Shown: one piece after another, positions 8,571 to 16,622 of the stretch
How the letters are laid out: every line of letters begins with the position of its first letter
Numbering within the stretch: position 1 is the first letter of the stretch
NCBI GenBank assembly: GCA_031277995.1
Contig: JAITLH010000251.1
Location: forward strand, 1-21,286
Direction: 5' to 3'
Length of the DNA: 21,286 bases
DNA from: Deltaproteobacteria bacterium
GTDB taxonomy: Bacteria; Desulfobacterota; Desulfarculia; Adiutricales; Adiutricaceae
Made by a program: the position numbers and the translations under genes
The notes under the pieces: model-generated
Database searches by the model: none
What the model saw: only the letters and a program-made list of their open reading frames with translations
What the model was told of the DNA's origin: nothing

Positions 8571-8868
8571 AAGAAATCACCCCGGCCGCGAGGGGAATAA
8601 AATTTTACGAGTTGTTAACTTCAGCGAAATTGAAGCCCGTTATCCCTTAAGAAAATCAAGCCGGAGGCGAGGGGAATAAAATTTTACGTTTGGTTAACTT
8701 CCGCGAAATTGAAGCCCGTTATCCCTTAAGGAAATCAGGCCGGAGGCGAGGGGAATAAAACTTTACGTTTGGTTAACTTCAGCGAAATTGAAGCCCGTTA
8801 TTCATTAAGGAAATCAGGCCGGCCGCGAGGGGAATAAAACTTTAGGTTTGGTTAACTTCAGCGAAATT
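8571..8868. repeat. Tandem array of a 79-bp repeat, about 3.7 copies
   Basis: Units start at 8582, 8661, 8740 and 8819, exactly 79 bases apart; the last copy breaks off near 8868 and a short partial copy precedes the first. Copies differ at only a few positions. Each unit opens with CCGG(C/A)(C/G)GCGAGGGGAATAAAA, includes a GGTTAACTTC box and, in units 1 and 3, a CTTCA/TGAAG stem with a 7-base loop. CCTTAAGG, itself a palindrome, occurs in the later junctions. The period is not a multiple of three, so it does not encode a protein repeat. All parts of the unit are conserved, so there are no CRISPR-like spacers. The array lies between the unknown gene pair and the purM promoter. Confidence 0.93.
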
Positions 8869-8925
8869 TAGGTCCATTTGGCGCCGCGAGCGGAAATATT
8901 TAAAAAAATTAACTTGATAACTTGT

Positions 8926-8972
8926 TTGACCTTTGAAAACTTCTTGCCTTAAAATACCTATGGGGTTATAAT
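8926..8972 (+). promoter_or_regulatory. Tandem candidate promoters for purM
   Basis: TTGCCT (8944-8949) and TATAAT (8967-8972) are 17 bases apart, a good sigma-70 arrangement predicting a start near 8979. An overlapping second pair is TTGACC (8926-8931) and TAAAAT (8950-8955) with an 18-base spacer. Either would transcribe purM with a leader of roughly 45 to 60 bases. Confidence 0.65.
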
Positions 8973-8980
8973 GCATTGCA

Positions 8981-9000
8981 GAAAATCCCGCCGGGTTTTC
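8981..9000 (+). promoter_or_regulatory. Small hairpin at the 5' end of the purM leader
   Basis: GAAAA and CCC pair with GGG and TTTTC around a 3-base GCC loop, with one bulged T; TTTCC follows. From the predicted start near 8979 the hairpin would sit at the very 5' end of the mRNA. It could stabilise the transcript or act as a weak attenuator. The T-run after it is short, so strong termination is unlikely. Confidence 0.4.
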
Positions 9001-9022
9001 TTTCCTGATTAGGGGTAACTTT

Positions 9023-10108
9023 TTGAGCGCCGACGACGAAAATTTGAGTATATCCTATAAGGACGCCGGGGTGGACATTGACGCTGGGAACGAGGCCGTA
9101 AGGCTTATTACGCCCATGGCTCAATCCACCTTTGATTCTCGGGTGTTGAATGACATCGGCGCTTTTTCCGGTCTATACGGGCTAGGAAGTTTGCAGCTTA
9201 AAGATCCCGTTTTGGTCTCTTCGACCGACGGGGTGGGCACCAAACTTAAAGTGGCCATCATGGCCAACCGCCACAATACCGTGGGTATTGACCTCGTGGC
9301 CATGAGCGTAAACGACGTTTTAACCCAAGGGGCTCGGCCGCTATTTTTTCTTGACTATTTGGCCATGGGCAAGATTGAGCCGGAAAAAGTGGCCCTTTTG
9401 GTTTCCGGGGTTACCTCCGGCTGCCGTCAGGCCGGCTGCGCCCTTTTGGGCGGCGAGACGGCCGAAATGCCCGGTTTTTACCAAGACGGCGATTACGACA
9501 TGGCCGGTTTCGCCGTGGGGGTGGTCGAAAGGGAAGCCATCATCGATGGCAGCAATATCGCCCTTGGCCATAAGCTTATCGGCCTTCCCTCCACGGGCCT
9601 TCATTCCAACGGTTTTTCCTTGGCCAGAAAAATCATCTTCGATAAGTTGGGCTTGAAAATAGACTCGCCTTTATTCGATTCGACCGTGGCCGACGTTCTC
9701 TTGACCCCGACCAAGATCTACGTTCAGTCAATCTTGGCCGTCTTAAAGCGCCACCAAATCCACGGCCTAGTCCACGTGACCGGCGGGGGCATAACCGAAA
9801 ACTTACCCAGGGTACTTCCTTTTGGTTGCCAGGCGGTCTTATATTCCAAAAGTTGGGCGAGAAAACCTATCTTTGATTTTTTGGCCGAACACGGCAACCT
9901 GAGTTCCGCGGAGTCATATCGCGCCTTCAACATGGGCCTGGGCATGATTCTCGTGGTCGCCCCCAAAGATTTGGTTGACGTTATGGCCATTTTGGACGAT
10001 CATGGCGAGCATCCCTATTTGATCGGTTCCATTTTTCCCCAAATGGGCGCTAGCCGAGTCACGATAGTTGACGAAGGCTTACCCAAAGACGACGATGATC
10101 AGGATTAA
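9023..10108 (+). CDS. purM: Phosphoribosylformylglycinamidine cyclo-ligase (AIR synthetase)
   Basis: PurM closes the imidazole ring of FGAM with ATP to give AIR, the fifth step of de novo purine synthesis in the cytoplasm. The 361-residue length is slightly above the usual 345-350. Family signatures are clear: SYKDAGVDIDAGNEAV near the N-terminus, SSTDGVGTKLK at about 66-76, VNDVLTQGARPLFFLDY, the GGETAEMPGFY segment, and TGGGITENLPRVLP at about 253-266. The start is TTG at 9023, placed 6 bases after AGGGG (9011-9015); the first in-frame ATG is far inside the conserved N-terminal region and would remove it. The C-terminus ends in an aspartate-rich tail. purN follows on the same strand after 179 bases, so the two could be one regulon but are probably not a tightly coupled operon. 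Confidence 0.97.
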   Translation: MSADDENLSISYKDAGVDIDAGNEAVRLITPMAQSTFDSRVLNDIGAFSGLYGLGSLQLKDPVLVSSTDGVGTKLKVAIMANRHNTVGIDLVAMSVNDVLTQGARPLFFLDYLAMGKIEPEKVALLVSGVTSGCRQAGCALLGGETAEMPGFYQDGDYDMAGFAVGVVEREAIIDGSNIALGHKLIGLPSTGLHSNGFSLARKIIFDKLGLKIDSPLFDSTVADVLLTPTKIYVQSILAVLKRHQIHGLVHVTGGGITENLPRVLPFGCQAVLYSKSWARKPIFDFLAEHGNLSSAESYRAFNMGLGMILVVAPKDLVDVMAILDDHGEHPYLIGSIFPQMGASRVTIVDEGLPKDDDDQD

Positions 10109-10182
10109 GGCCCCGTTTAATTTTGGTTTTATCAAATTCTGAAATATTGGATTTGGTTTTTGCCAAAATTTTTATGAATTAA

Positions 10183-10244
10183 TGGCCTTAACCTAACCAT
10201 TGCTTTAACAAAATTTGTTAATTTTTGGCCTCAAGCTAACCATT
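10183..10244. promoter_or_regulatory. Repeat and palindrome cluster upstream of purN, candidate operator
   Basis: A 19-base direct repeat occurs at 10183-10201 and 10226-10244 (TGGCCT..A.CTAACCATT, two mismatches). Between the copies lies a 15-base inverted repeat, TAACAAA-A-TTTGTTA, at 10206-10220. Repeats flanking a palindrome about 45-100 bases before a start codon suggest regulator binding sites. A TATAAG box at 10251-10256 could be the -10 of a purN promoter, though I find no matching -35. The bound factor, if any, is unknown. Confidence 0.45.
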
Positions 10245-10287
10245 TCTTCATATAAGTAAATTTTTTACGAAATAATTGATTTTTTTT

Positions 10288-10974
10288 ATGAAATTTGCCG
10301 TTTTTTGCTCCGGTCGAGGTTCAAACTTGGCCGCCCTATTGGATGCCCATGAGAACGGGCGGTTGGGCGGAGCCGAGCCCGTGGCCGTGGTTTGCGATAG
10401 CCATCACGCCGGAGCCTTAAACGTGGCTAGGGAGCGGGGAATTTACGCGACTTTCGTCCCCAGGACGGCCTATCACGCCAACCGGGATGGCTATGAAAAA
10501 CGCCTCCTTGAAGTCTTGGCGCCTTTTGGGGTCGAGCTGGTGGTTCTAGCCGGGTTTTTGCGGATCCTTGGACCTCTCTTTTTGGAAGCTTTTCCCTTAA
10601 AAGTCATAAACGTCCACCCGGCCCTTTTACCTTCCTTTCCCGGTGAAAGCGTCTGGGAGGCCGAGGTTAAATCCGGGATTAAGCTGGCCGGGGCGACGGT
10701 TCATTTTGTCGATCAAGGAATTGACACCGGCCCGATTATCATTCAAGGCGCCGTTCCGGTCTTGGATACCGACGGGGCCGACGATTTGGCGGCTAGGATT
10801 TTACATATCGAGCACAGGATATTGCCCCAGGCCGTTAGCTGGCTAGCCCAAGGACGGTTGGAGGTTTCCGGCCGCAAGGTGACCCTAAAAAATCAAATCG
10901 TTCCGAGGTCCCTTGAGGCCCTGGTTTGGCCGCCACTGGAACCGGAAGCCGGAAAGATTTTGAAGTTTTCTTGA
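10288..10974 (+). CDS. purN: Phosphoribosylglycinamide formyltransferase (GART, folate-dependent)
   Basis: PurN transfers a formyl group from 10-formyl-tetrahydrofolate to GAR, the third step of de novo purine synthesis. The protein begins MKFAVFCSGRGSNLAALLDA, with the GSN phosphate-binding loop. The catalytic residues are visible as N108 and H110 in the INVHPALLPSFPG segment and D146 in VDQGIDTGPII, matching N106, H108 and D144 of the E. coli enzyme. At 228 residues it is slightly longer than the usual 190-215 because of a C-terminal tail after about residue 205. I chose the ATG at 10288 because homologues start exactly there; a TTG at 10276 would add four residues. There is no good ribosome site before either, so expression may be low or depend on the A/T-rich leader. 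Confidence 0.95.
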   Translation: MKFAVFCSGRGSNLAALLDAHENGRLGGAEPVAVVCDSHHAGALNVARERGIYATFVPRTAYHANRDGYEKRLLEVLAPFGVELVVLAGFLRILGPLFLEAFPLKVINVHPALLPSFPGESVWEAEVKSGIKLAGATVHFVDQGIDTGPIIIQGAVPVLDTDGADDLAARILHIEHRILPQAVSWLAQGRLEVSGRKVTLKNQIVPRSLEALVWPPLEPEAGKILKFS

Positions 10975-10984
10975 TTTTTCTGAT

Positions 10985-11005
10985 AGGAAAGATCGATCCT
11001 TTTTT
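10985..11005 (+). terminator. Weak terminator-like hairpin after purN
   Basis: AGGAAAG (10985-10991) can pair with the CTTTTTT run (10999-11005) over a 7-base loop, with two G-T pairs; more T residues follow. It lies 10 bases after the purN stop. The stem is weak, so this is tentative. Confidence 0.3.
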
Positions 11006-11363
11006 AAGTTTTTATATCCAAAATACATGACATTATTGACTTGCTTTATTAAATGAAGACAAGTCGATGTTTAACTTTATTTAAAGCCCGCTTAGATTTT
11101 TCGTTATATAATCCATAGTTTACATGATTAGTCCCCGTTACGCCGTCCCGCTCCTTTTAGCCTAGTTGTTTAAAGTCCGCCTGGATAAACGACCTTAGAG
11201 ATGAAAAATAATCATCACTACATAAATTTGTTTTAATCTATCAGGTATATAAAATCTAAGTGGTGTCTTATTTAATATAGGTTTTAATTTTTATCTTTAA
11301 TAATATAAATTATCAATTAAAATTTAATTTTTAATTGACGATTTTTTTATTATTGGAGATTTT
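11006..11363. other. AT-rich intergenic region before the Sel1-repeat gene
   Basis: No gene is supported here. Composition becomes extremely AT-rich towards the Sel1-repeat start (11260-11355). A TATAAT box at 11107-11112 is on the coding strand but has no convincing -35 partner at 16-18 bases. GGAG at 11355-11358 is the ribosome site of the next gene. Confidence 0.45.
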
Positions 11364-13676
11364 ATGATTCGCTACACAAAAATAATGGAACAGGCCAAGA
11401 TAGGTGAGGCTAAAGCCCAATGCCAGTTGGGGTCGCTGTATTACCACGGCGAAATGTTGCCCAAAAACTATGACGAGGCCAGAAAATATTTTCGGCTTTC
11501 GGCCGAGCAAGGTTTTCGCGAGGCCCAGTATAACCTAGCCCACATGTGCCTTTTGGGTTTGGGCCAACCGGCCGACGAATTCGAGGCCGAGAAATGGTAC
11601 CGGATAGCCGCCGAAAGCGGAGACGTCAGGGCCCAGTTTCGGCTTGGGGACATGTATTACCTGGGTCAGGCCGGTTTGCCCGTTGACAAAAAGCGGGCCG
11701 CGGAATGGTATTCCCTGGCCGCCGACAGCGGAATGCCCCAGGCGCAGTTTAGCTTGGCTAAAATGCGCGATTTTGGCGATGGGGTTAAAAAAAGCCGACG
11801 CGAGGCCTTTAAACTCTATCGTCTCGCCGCCAACGGCGGGCTGCCCGAGGCCCAGCTTTGTTTGGGAGTCATGTATGACCGCGGCGAGGGCGGGGCCGGC
11901 ATCGATAAGGTTCGGGCCGCCCGCTGGTATGGGCAGGCCGCCGAGGCCGGTAACAAAGAGGCCCAGTATCTCATAGGCACCTTTTATGAGGAAGGCGTGG
12001 GGATCCAAAGGGACATGGATGTGGCCATAAAATGGTATCGCCAGGCCGCGGAAAACGGCCAGATCCAGGCCCAGCATACCCTTGGCACCATCTATGACGA
12101 AGGGCTTTTCATTCGTCGCGATCCCTTTGAGGCCGTTAAATGGTACACCTTGGCCGCCTTGGCCGGGCTGGCCGAAAGCCAGCTCAACTTGGGGGTCATG
12201 TTGGATCTGGGCGAAGGCCACCCCCAGGACAAAAACCAAGCCCTGTGGTGGTATCGTCAAGCCGCCCTTCAAGGCCAACTCAAAGCCCAGTTTAATTTGG
12301 GCCTGATCTACGATCTTGGCGACGGGGTGGAGCCCAATTGGACGGAGGCGGCTAGGTGGTATAAGATGGCCGCTTCCCAAGGCCATGTCTTGTCGCAGTA
12401 TCACCTGGCCAACCTTTACGAGAGCCAAGGGGTGGATTGGGAGCTCAATCTCAGCGAAGCCGCGGTTTGGTACGAAAGGGCCGCCGAAAACGGCTATCCC
12501 TGGGCCCAGATCAACATAGCCTCCATGTATTTCTTAGGCCAGGGCGTGCCCAAAGACATCGTTAAATCCTTTAAATGGTATAAACAGGCGGCCTTAAGTG
12601 GGCAGATTGGGAACCAACCCCACTTGGCCGAGATGTTTGGCGGCGATCTGGAATTAAAGGAGGATTATACCGAAGCTTTGGAGAACTATACCCAGGCCGC
12701 CCTAAAAGGGGACGCCGACGCCGAGTTCAATCTCTCGCTTATGCATTACCTGGGTTACGGGGTCCCGGTCGATCGCGATCGGTCCTTAAAATTGCTTATA
12801 AGTTCGGCCGATAAAGGGGACGCCCGGGCTCAGTTTAACTTGGGGCTTATGTATCAGGCCGGGGACGGCCTGCCGAAAAACCAAATTGAGGCCACCAGGT
12901 TATTTAGGCTCTCGGCCGAACACGGCCTTGAAAAGGCCCAGTTAAATTTGGGCCTTAAATACGCCCTGGGCCTCGGGGTTCATCGCGATCCCTCGGAAAG
13001 TCGCTACTGGCTAGAAAGGGCGGCCGAATCGGGTTTAATGGAAGCCCAATACAATTTGGCCAGGTTTTTGGACGGCCGCTATCCCGGGTCAGGCCTAGTG
13101 GGCCATGAAGACCAAAGCGACGACTTGGCCAGGTTTTTGGACGGCCGCTATCCAGGGTCAGGCCTAGTGGGCCATGAAGACCAAAGCGACGACAGCCCCC
13201 GCGGTGAGGGCGATGAGGTTATTGAGGATCTCATCAATGAGCTCATCTCGAATGATTTTGACTCCCTTAGCGAAAACCCAGAGTTTGAGAGTCAAATCTT
13301 CGACCTGGGCGATGCCCTAAGGCAAGATTCCAAGACCGTCAGATTCCTGGGCATGGTTCCGGACAGGGACGATAAGGAGTTTAGCCCCTTCTACGACCGG
13401 GCCGGGGCCCACCGCTGGTATATGGCCGCGGCCGATCAAGGCCATCTGGAGGCCGCCTTCATGACCGGTATGGATTTTGAGACTGGCTTTGGGACCAGAA
13501 AATGCCTATCCAAGGCCGCTAAGTATTACCTAATCGGCGCCCAGGGTGGCCATAAAGTCGCCCAGTTTAACTTGTCCAGGATGTATAAAAGCGGTCGGGG
13601 GATTAAGAAAAATCTGGAAGAGGCGGCCAAATGGTCGCGCCTGGCGGCCAAGCAGGGGTATCTAAGCTTCGATTGA
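11364..13676 (+). CDS. Sel1-like repeat (SLR) protein, 770 residues
   Basis: The protein is built from about 18 tandem Sel1/TPR-like helical repeats of roughly 36 residues, with the pattern AQ-x-NLG-x-MY-x-x-G-x-G and A-x-x-WY-x-x-AA-x-x-G. Such solenoids bind other proteins and act as scaffolds in signalling, stress or host interaction. Repeats run from about residue 13 to 563. The next one is broken by two identical 23-residue blocks (565-587 and 588-610, LARFLDGRYPGSG...) and an acidic insert of about 75 residues. The repeats resume near residue 689 (AHRWYMAAADQGH) and run to the C-terminus. No signal peptide or membrane segment is visible, so it may be cytoplasmic unless exported by an unusual route. 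ATG at 11364 follows GGAG at 11355-11358. It stands alone, convergent with lon, so context does not tell its partner. Confidence 0.92.
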   Translation: MIRYTKIMEQAKIGEAKAQCQLGSLYYHGEMLPKNYDEARKYFRLSAEQGFREAQYNLAHMCLLGLGQPADEFEAEKWYRIAAESGDVRAQFRLGDMYYLGQAGLPVDKKRAAEWYSLAADSGMPQAQFSLAKMRDFGDGVKKSRREAFKLYRLAANGGLPEAQLCLGVMYDRGEGGAGIDKVRAARWYGQAAEAGNKEAQYLIGTFYEEGVGIQRDMDVAIKWYRQAAENGQIQAQHTLGTIYDEGLFIRRDPFEAVKWYTLAALAGLAESQLNLGVMLDLGEGHPQDKNQALWWYRQAALQGQLKAQFNLGLIYDLGDGVEPNWTEAARWYKMAASQGHVLSQYHLANLYESQGVDWELNLSEAAVWYERAAENGYPWAQINIASMYFLGQGVPKDIVKSFKWYKQAALSGQIGNQPHLAEMFGGDLELKEDYTEALENYTQAALKGDADAEFNLSLMHYLGYGVPVDRDRSLKLLISSADKGDARAQFNLGLMYQAGDGLPKNQIEATRLFRLSAEHGLEKAQLNLGLKYALGLGVHRDPSESRYWLERAAESGLMEAQYNLARFLDGRYPGSGLVGHEDQSDDLARFLDGRYPGSGLVGHEDQSDDSPRGEGDEVIEDLINELISNDFDSLSENPEFESQIFDLGDALRQDSKTVRFLGMVPDRDDKEFSPFYDRAGAHRWYMAAADQGHLEAAFMTGMDFETGFGTRKCLSKAAKYYLIGAQGGHKVAQFNLSRMYKSGRGIKKNLEEAAKWSRLAAKQGYLSFD
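13056..13193 (+). repeat. In-frame 69-bp tandem duplication inside the Sel1-repeat gene
   Basis: The blocks at 13056-13124 and 13125-13193 are identical except for one base (CCCGGG against CCAGGG). Each is 23 codons, so the frame is kept. The near identity points to a recent duplication, in contrast to the old, diverged Sel1 repeats around it. Confidence 0.95.
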
Positions 13677-13985
13677 CAGGTGGCCCGAGGGCATCCGATC
13701 GGCCAATCTCCCCTGGCTTAGCCCAAAAAGGGGTCGAGAGTAAAACGGCCCGCCGTTTAACATTCGGCCGGCCAATCTCTCCTGGCTTAGCCAGAAACCC
13801 GAAAGCGCACCCCCTCCAAAAATTGGCCCGTAATCGGTCAAATTCGACCCGTGGCGGCTTTTGGTGGCGGCTCACAGATATTTACTGGGGCAAGGGGTCG
13901 GACGCGCCCAGAGGCCCCAAAATGACCGTTTAAAGGCCAAGTCTCGGAAGGTATCGTTAAGCTCTGTTTTTATAGTTTTAAACGT
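13677..13985. other. Non-coding region after the Sel1-repeat gene
   Basis: This gap is less AT-rich than the other intergenic stretches. Open frames on both strands run through it but lack ribosome sites and known motifs. It contains a 23-base direct repeat (13701-13723 and 13770-13792). GTGGCGGCT also occurs twice near 13851-13873. It may be decayed coding sequence, but I cannot name a source. Confidence 0.4.
13701..13792. repeat. 23-bp direct repeat, spacing 69 bp
   Basis: GGCCAATCTC(C/T)CCTGGCTTAGCC occurs at 13701-13723 and 13770-13792 with one mismatch. The copies are 69 bases apart, the same number as the duplication length within the neighbouring gene, which may be chance. Confidence 0.75.
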
Positions 13986-14031
13986 AAAAAGCGCAGAAAA
14001 AGTGGCAATAGTCACTCTTTCTGCGCTTTTT
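13986..14031. terminator. Bidirectional terminator between the Sel1-repeat gene and lon
   Basis: A 19-base stem (13986-14004 with 14013-14031), one mismatch, encloses an 8-base loop. The stem begins with AAAAA and ends with TTTTT, so it gives a GC-rich hairpin followed by T residues on both strands. It serves the two convergent genes that end at 13676 (+) and 14057 (-). A second, smaller hairpin (TAGTCTTT/AAAGACTA, 14041-14059) covers the lon stop codon. Confidence 0.85.
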
Positions 14032-14056
14032 ATGTTTCCTTAGTCTTTAGAAAAGA

Positions 14057-16573
14057 CTATTGGGGATTGCTTTGGAGTTGGGCCTCCTGCCCAGCCTCGG
14101 TGGCCGTCTTGGCCAGGAGCGCCGGGGAGAGGGTATCGTCGGAAACCTCTTCGGTGAAAATGGGCGGGCCGCCCGGCTCAACGATGAGGGCCTGTTCCAA
14201 AACCTCGTCAACCATCTTGACCGTGGTGATGGTGAAGGCCTTTAGGATTCTCTCTGGGATGTCCTTAAGGTCCTTTTCATTCTCTTGGGGAATGATAAGG
14301 TGCTTGATTTCACCCCTATGGGCTGCCATAACCTTTTCTTTAAGGCCGCCGATGGGTAGGACCCTACCCCTTAAGGTAACCTCGCCGGTCATGGCCACGT
14401 CCTTTCTGACCTTGCGTTTGGTCAGGGCCGAAACCAAGGCCGTGACCAGGGTAATGCCGGCCGAGGGTCCGTCCTTGGGGGTCGCGCCCTCGGGCAAGTG
14501 GATGTGTATGTCGATGCGCCGATGGAAGTTGGGGTCAAGGCCCAGCCGCTGGGCGATGGACCGAACGTAGCTAAAAGCGGCCCTGGCCGACTCTTGCATG
14601 ACGTCGCCGAGTTTGCCGGTGAGGGTCATGTTCCCGCGTCCGGGCATGATTAGGACTTCCGTTTGGAGGATCTCGCCGCCAACCTCGGTCCAAGCCAGGC
14701 CGGTAACCAAGCCGATCTCGTCACTTTCCTCGGCCACGCCAAAGCGGTATTTGGGAACGCCCAAATACTGGGCGATGTTTTTGGCCGAGACCTTGAGTTT
14801 GTACTCATCCTCGTTGTTTTTCATCACTTCCCGGGCCAGCTTACGGCAGATGGTGGCGATTTCCCGCTCCAAGTTCCTAACCCCGGCTTCCCTGGTGTAG
14901 CGACGAATGGTCGACAATATGGCGTTATCGGTGATATCGACCGAGTCGACTTTGAGCCCGTTGGCTTCGACCTGCTTTTTGATCAAGAAGTTTCGGGCGA
15001 TGTTGAGTTTCTCGTCTTCGGTGTAACCCGCCAAACGGATGATTTCCATACGGTCTTGGAGAGGCGCCGGGATTGAGTAAAGATTGTTGGCCGTGGTGAT
15101 AAACATGACCTCGGAGAGATCATAGTCCATGTCCATGTAGTGGTCGCCAAACTTGCAGTTTTGCTCGGGATCCAAGACCTCCAAAAGGGCGGCCGAGGGA
15201 TCCCCCCGAAAATCGTTGGAGAGCTTGTCGATCTCGTCGAGGCAAAAGACCGGGTTCCCGGTTCTGGCTTTCTTTAGGCTCTGGATGATTTTGCCGGGCA
15301 TGGCGCCGATATAGGTCCGGCGGTGGCCGCGGATCTCGGCTTCGTCCCTAACCCCGCCCAAAGAAAGGCGGATAAAGTTACGGCCCAAGGCCCTGGCTAC
15401 CGATTTGGCCAAAGAGGTTTTGCCCACGCCCGGAGGTCCAACCAGGCAGAGGATGGGGCCCTTGTTTTTCTTGACCATGCTTTGAACGGCCAGATACTCC
15501 AGGATCCTTTCCTTGGGTTTTTCCAACCCGTAGTGATCCTCATCCATGATGGCCTCGGCGGTCTCGATGTTTAGGGTGTCTTTGGAGCGCTCATACCATG
15601 GCAGGGCCAGGATCCAGTCGATGTAATTCCTAACGACCGTGGCCTCGGCGCTCATAGGCGACATCATCTTTAGCTTTTTTAGTTCGTGGCGAACTTTTTG
15701 GCCGGCTTCTTTGGGGAGCCGCTTATTTTTGATCTTGTCCTCAATATCGTTAATCTCGTTTTTGATGTCGTCGGTATCGCCCATCTCCTTTTGGATGGCC
15801 CGCATCTGCTCGTTGAGATAATACTCCTTTTGGGTCTTTTCCATCTGCTTTTTGACCCGGTTCTTGATGCGCTGCTCTATTTGAAGGACTTCAATCTCCC
15901 CGCGCATGAGCTCAAAGAGAGAATTCATTCTTTCCTGGGGGCTAACCATAGCCAAAAGCGTCTGCTTATCCTCAAGCTTTAAGGTCAGATGGTTAACCAT
16001 GGCGTCGCAAAGTTGCGAGGGATCGGTTATGGCGGCGATATTGTTGATTACGTCGGGCGGAATTTTCTTGTTAATTTTCGCGTAAGTTTCGAAGGTGGAG
16101 TTAAGGGATCTTACCAGCGCCTCCAGTTCGAGAGGGGACTCGACCGGTTCGATCATGGTTTCGACTTCGACGAAGAAAAATTCGTGGTTGTGAAGAAAGG
16201 ATTCCGTCCGTCCGCGGCTGCGACCCTCAACTAGGGCCTTAACCGTTCCGTCTGGGAGTCGCAAAAGCTGAAGGACGGAACCGATTGTCCCCATGCTGTG
16301 GATGTCAGCTTCCTGGGGCTCGTCCACTCGGGCTTCCCGTTGAGTGCAAAGAAAAATATTTTTGTCCTGAGTCATGGCGTACTCAAGGGCTTTTATGGAT
16401 TTTTCCCGGCCTACGAACAGGGGAACGACCATGTGGGGAAACACAACCACGTCCCGTAAGGGAAGAAGCGGCAGCTGAAGCCTAGCGCCGGGGCCCGGTT
16501 GCGTGACTGTGGGCCGGAATTTGTTTGCTCCGAACACCTTAATGTCTCCTGGGGTGACCTTTAAAGAAGTCAC
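14057..16573 (-). CDS. lon: ATP-dependent Lon protease (LonA)
   Basis: Lon unfolds and degrades damaged and regulatory proteins in the cytoplasm. The 838 residues are somewhat longer than E. coli Lon (784) because of N- and C-terminal extensions. In order: an N-terminal substrate-binding domain starting at LPLLPLRDVVVFPHMV (about residue 34), a helical linker, an AAA+ module with Walker A GPPGVGKT at 379-386 and Walker B CLDEIDK with D446-E447, and a protease domain with PKDGPSAG. The catalytic dyad is S704 and K747, the same 43-residue spacing as S679/K722 in E. coli. The start is GTG at 16573 without a strong ribosome site. It follows clpX by 70 bases, a gap holding a hairpin, and is the last gene before the shared terminator. 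The clpP-clpX-lon order is widely conserved. Confidence 0.97.
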   Translation of the reverse strand: MTSLKVTPGDIKVFGANKFRPTVTQPGPGARLQLPLLPLRDVVVFPHMVVPLFVGREKSIKALEYAMTQDKNIFLCTQREARVDEPQEADIHSMGTIGSVLQLLRLPDGTVKALVEGRSRGRTESFLHNHEFFFVEVETMIEPVESPLELEALVRSLNSTFETYAKINKKIPPDVINNIAAITDPSQLCDAMVNHLTLKLEDKQTLLAMVSPQERMNSLFELMRGEIEVLQIEQRIKNRVKKQMEKTQKEYYLNEQMRAIQKEMGDTDDIKNEINDIEDKIKNKRLPKEAGQKVRHELKKLKMMSPMSAEATVVRNYIDWILALPWYERSKDTLNIETAEAIMDEDHYGLEKPKERILEYLAVQSMVKKNKGPILCLVGPPGVGKTSLAKSVARALGRNFIRLSLGGVRDEAEIRGHRRTYIGAMPGKIIQSLKKARTGNPVFCLDEIDKLSNDFRGDPSAALLEVLDPEQNCKFGDHYMDMDYDLSEVMFITTANNLYSIPAPLQDRMEIIRLAGYTEDEKLNIARNFLIKKQVEANGLKVDSVDITDNAILSTIRRYTREAGVRNLEREIATICRKLAREVMKNNEDEYKLKVSAKNIAQYLGVPKYRFGVAEESDEIGLVTGLAWTEVGGEILQTEVLIMPGRGNMTLTGKLGDVMQESARAAFSYVRSIAQRLGLDPNFHRRIDIHIHLPEGATPKDGPSAGITLVTALVSALTKRKVRKDVAMTGEVTLRGRVLPIGGLKEKVMAAHRGEIKHLIIPQENEKDLKDIPERILKAFTITTVKMVDEVLEQALIVEPGGPPIFTEEVSDDTLSPALLAKTATEAGQEAQLQSNPQ

Positions 16574-16592
16574 CAGGTAAAATAAGTTCTTT

Positions 16593-16622
16593 CGGCGGTC
16601 CGGTATGTCGGTAAGACCGCCG
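16593..16622 (-). promoter_or_regulatory. Intercistronic hairpin between clpX and lon
   Basis: CGGCGGTC (16593-16600) and GACCGCCG (16615-16622) form a perfect 8-bp stem with a 14-base loop. On the transcribed strand no T-run follows, so it is probably an mRNA processing or stability element, or an operator, and not a terminator. Related sequences GGTAAAATAAG and GGTTAAAATAAC flank it at 16576 and 16628. Confidence 0.5.

Noticed and set aside
8571..8868. CRISPR array
   Set aside because: The whole 79-base unit is conserved, with no variable spacers, and no cas gene is nearby. A TTATCCCTT segment resembles a DnaA box only partly.
11535..12428. 297-codon open frame antisense to the Sel1-repeat gene
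   Set aside because: It is a shadow of a repetitive, codon-biased gene, and its apparent repeats mirror the sense repeats.
13603..13933. Open frames of 90-100 codons on both strands with a repeated short motif (RPISPGLA / AKPGEIGR)
   Set aside because: The repeat comes from the 23-base direct repeat; there is no ribosome site and the frames overlap the real gene end.
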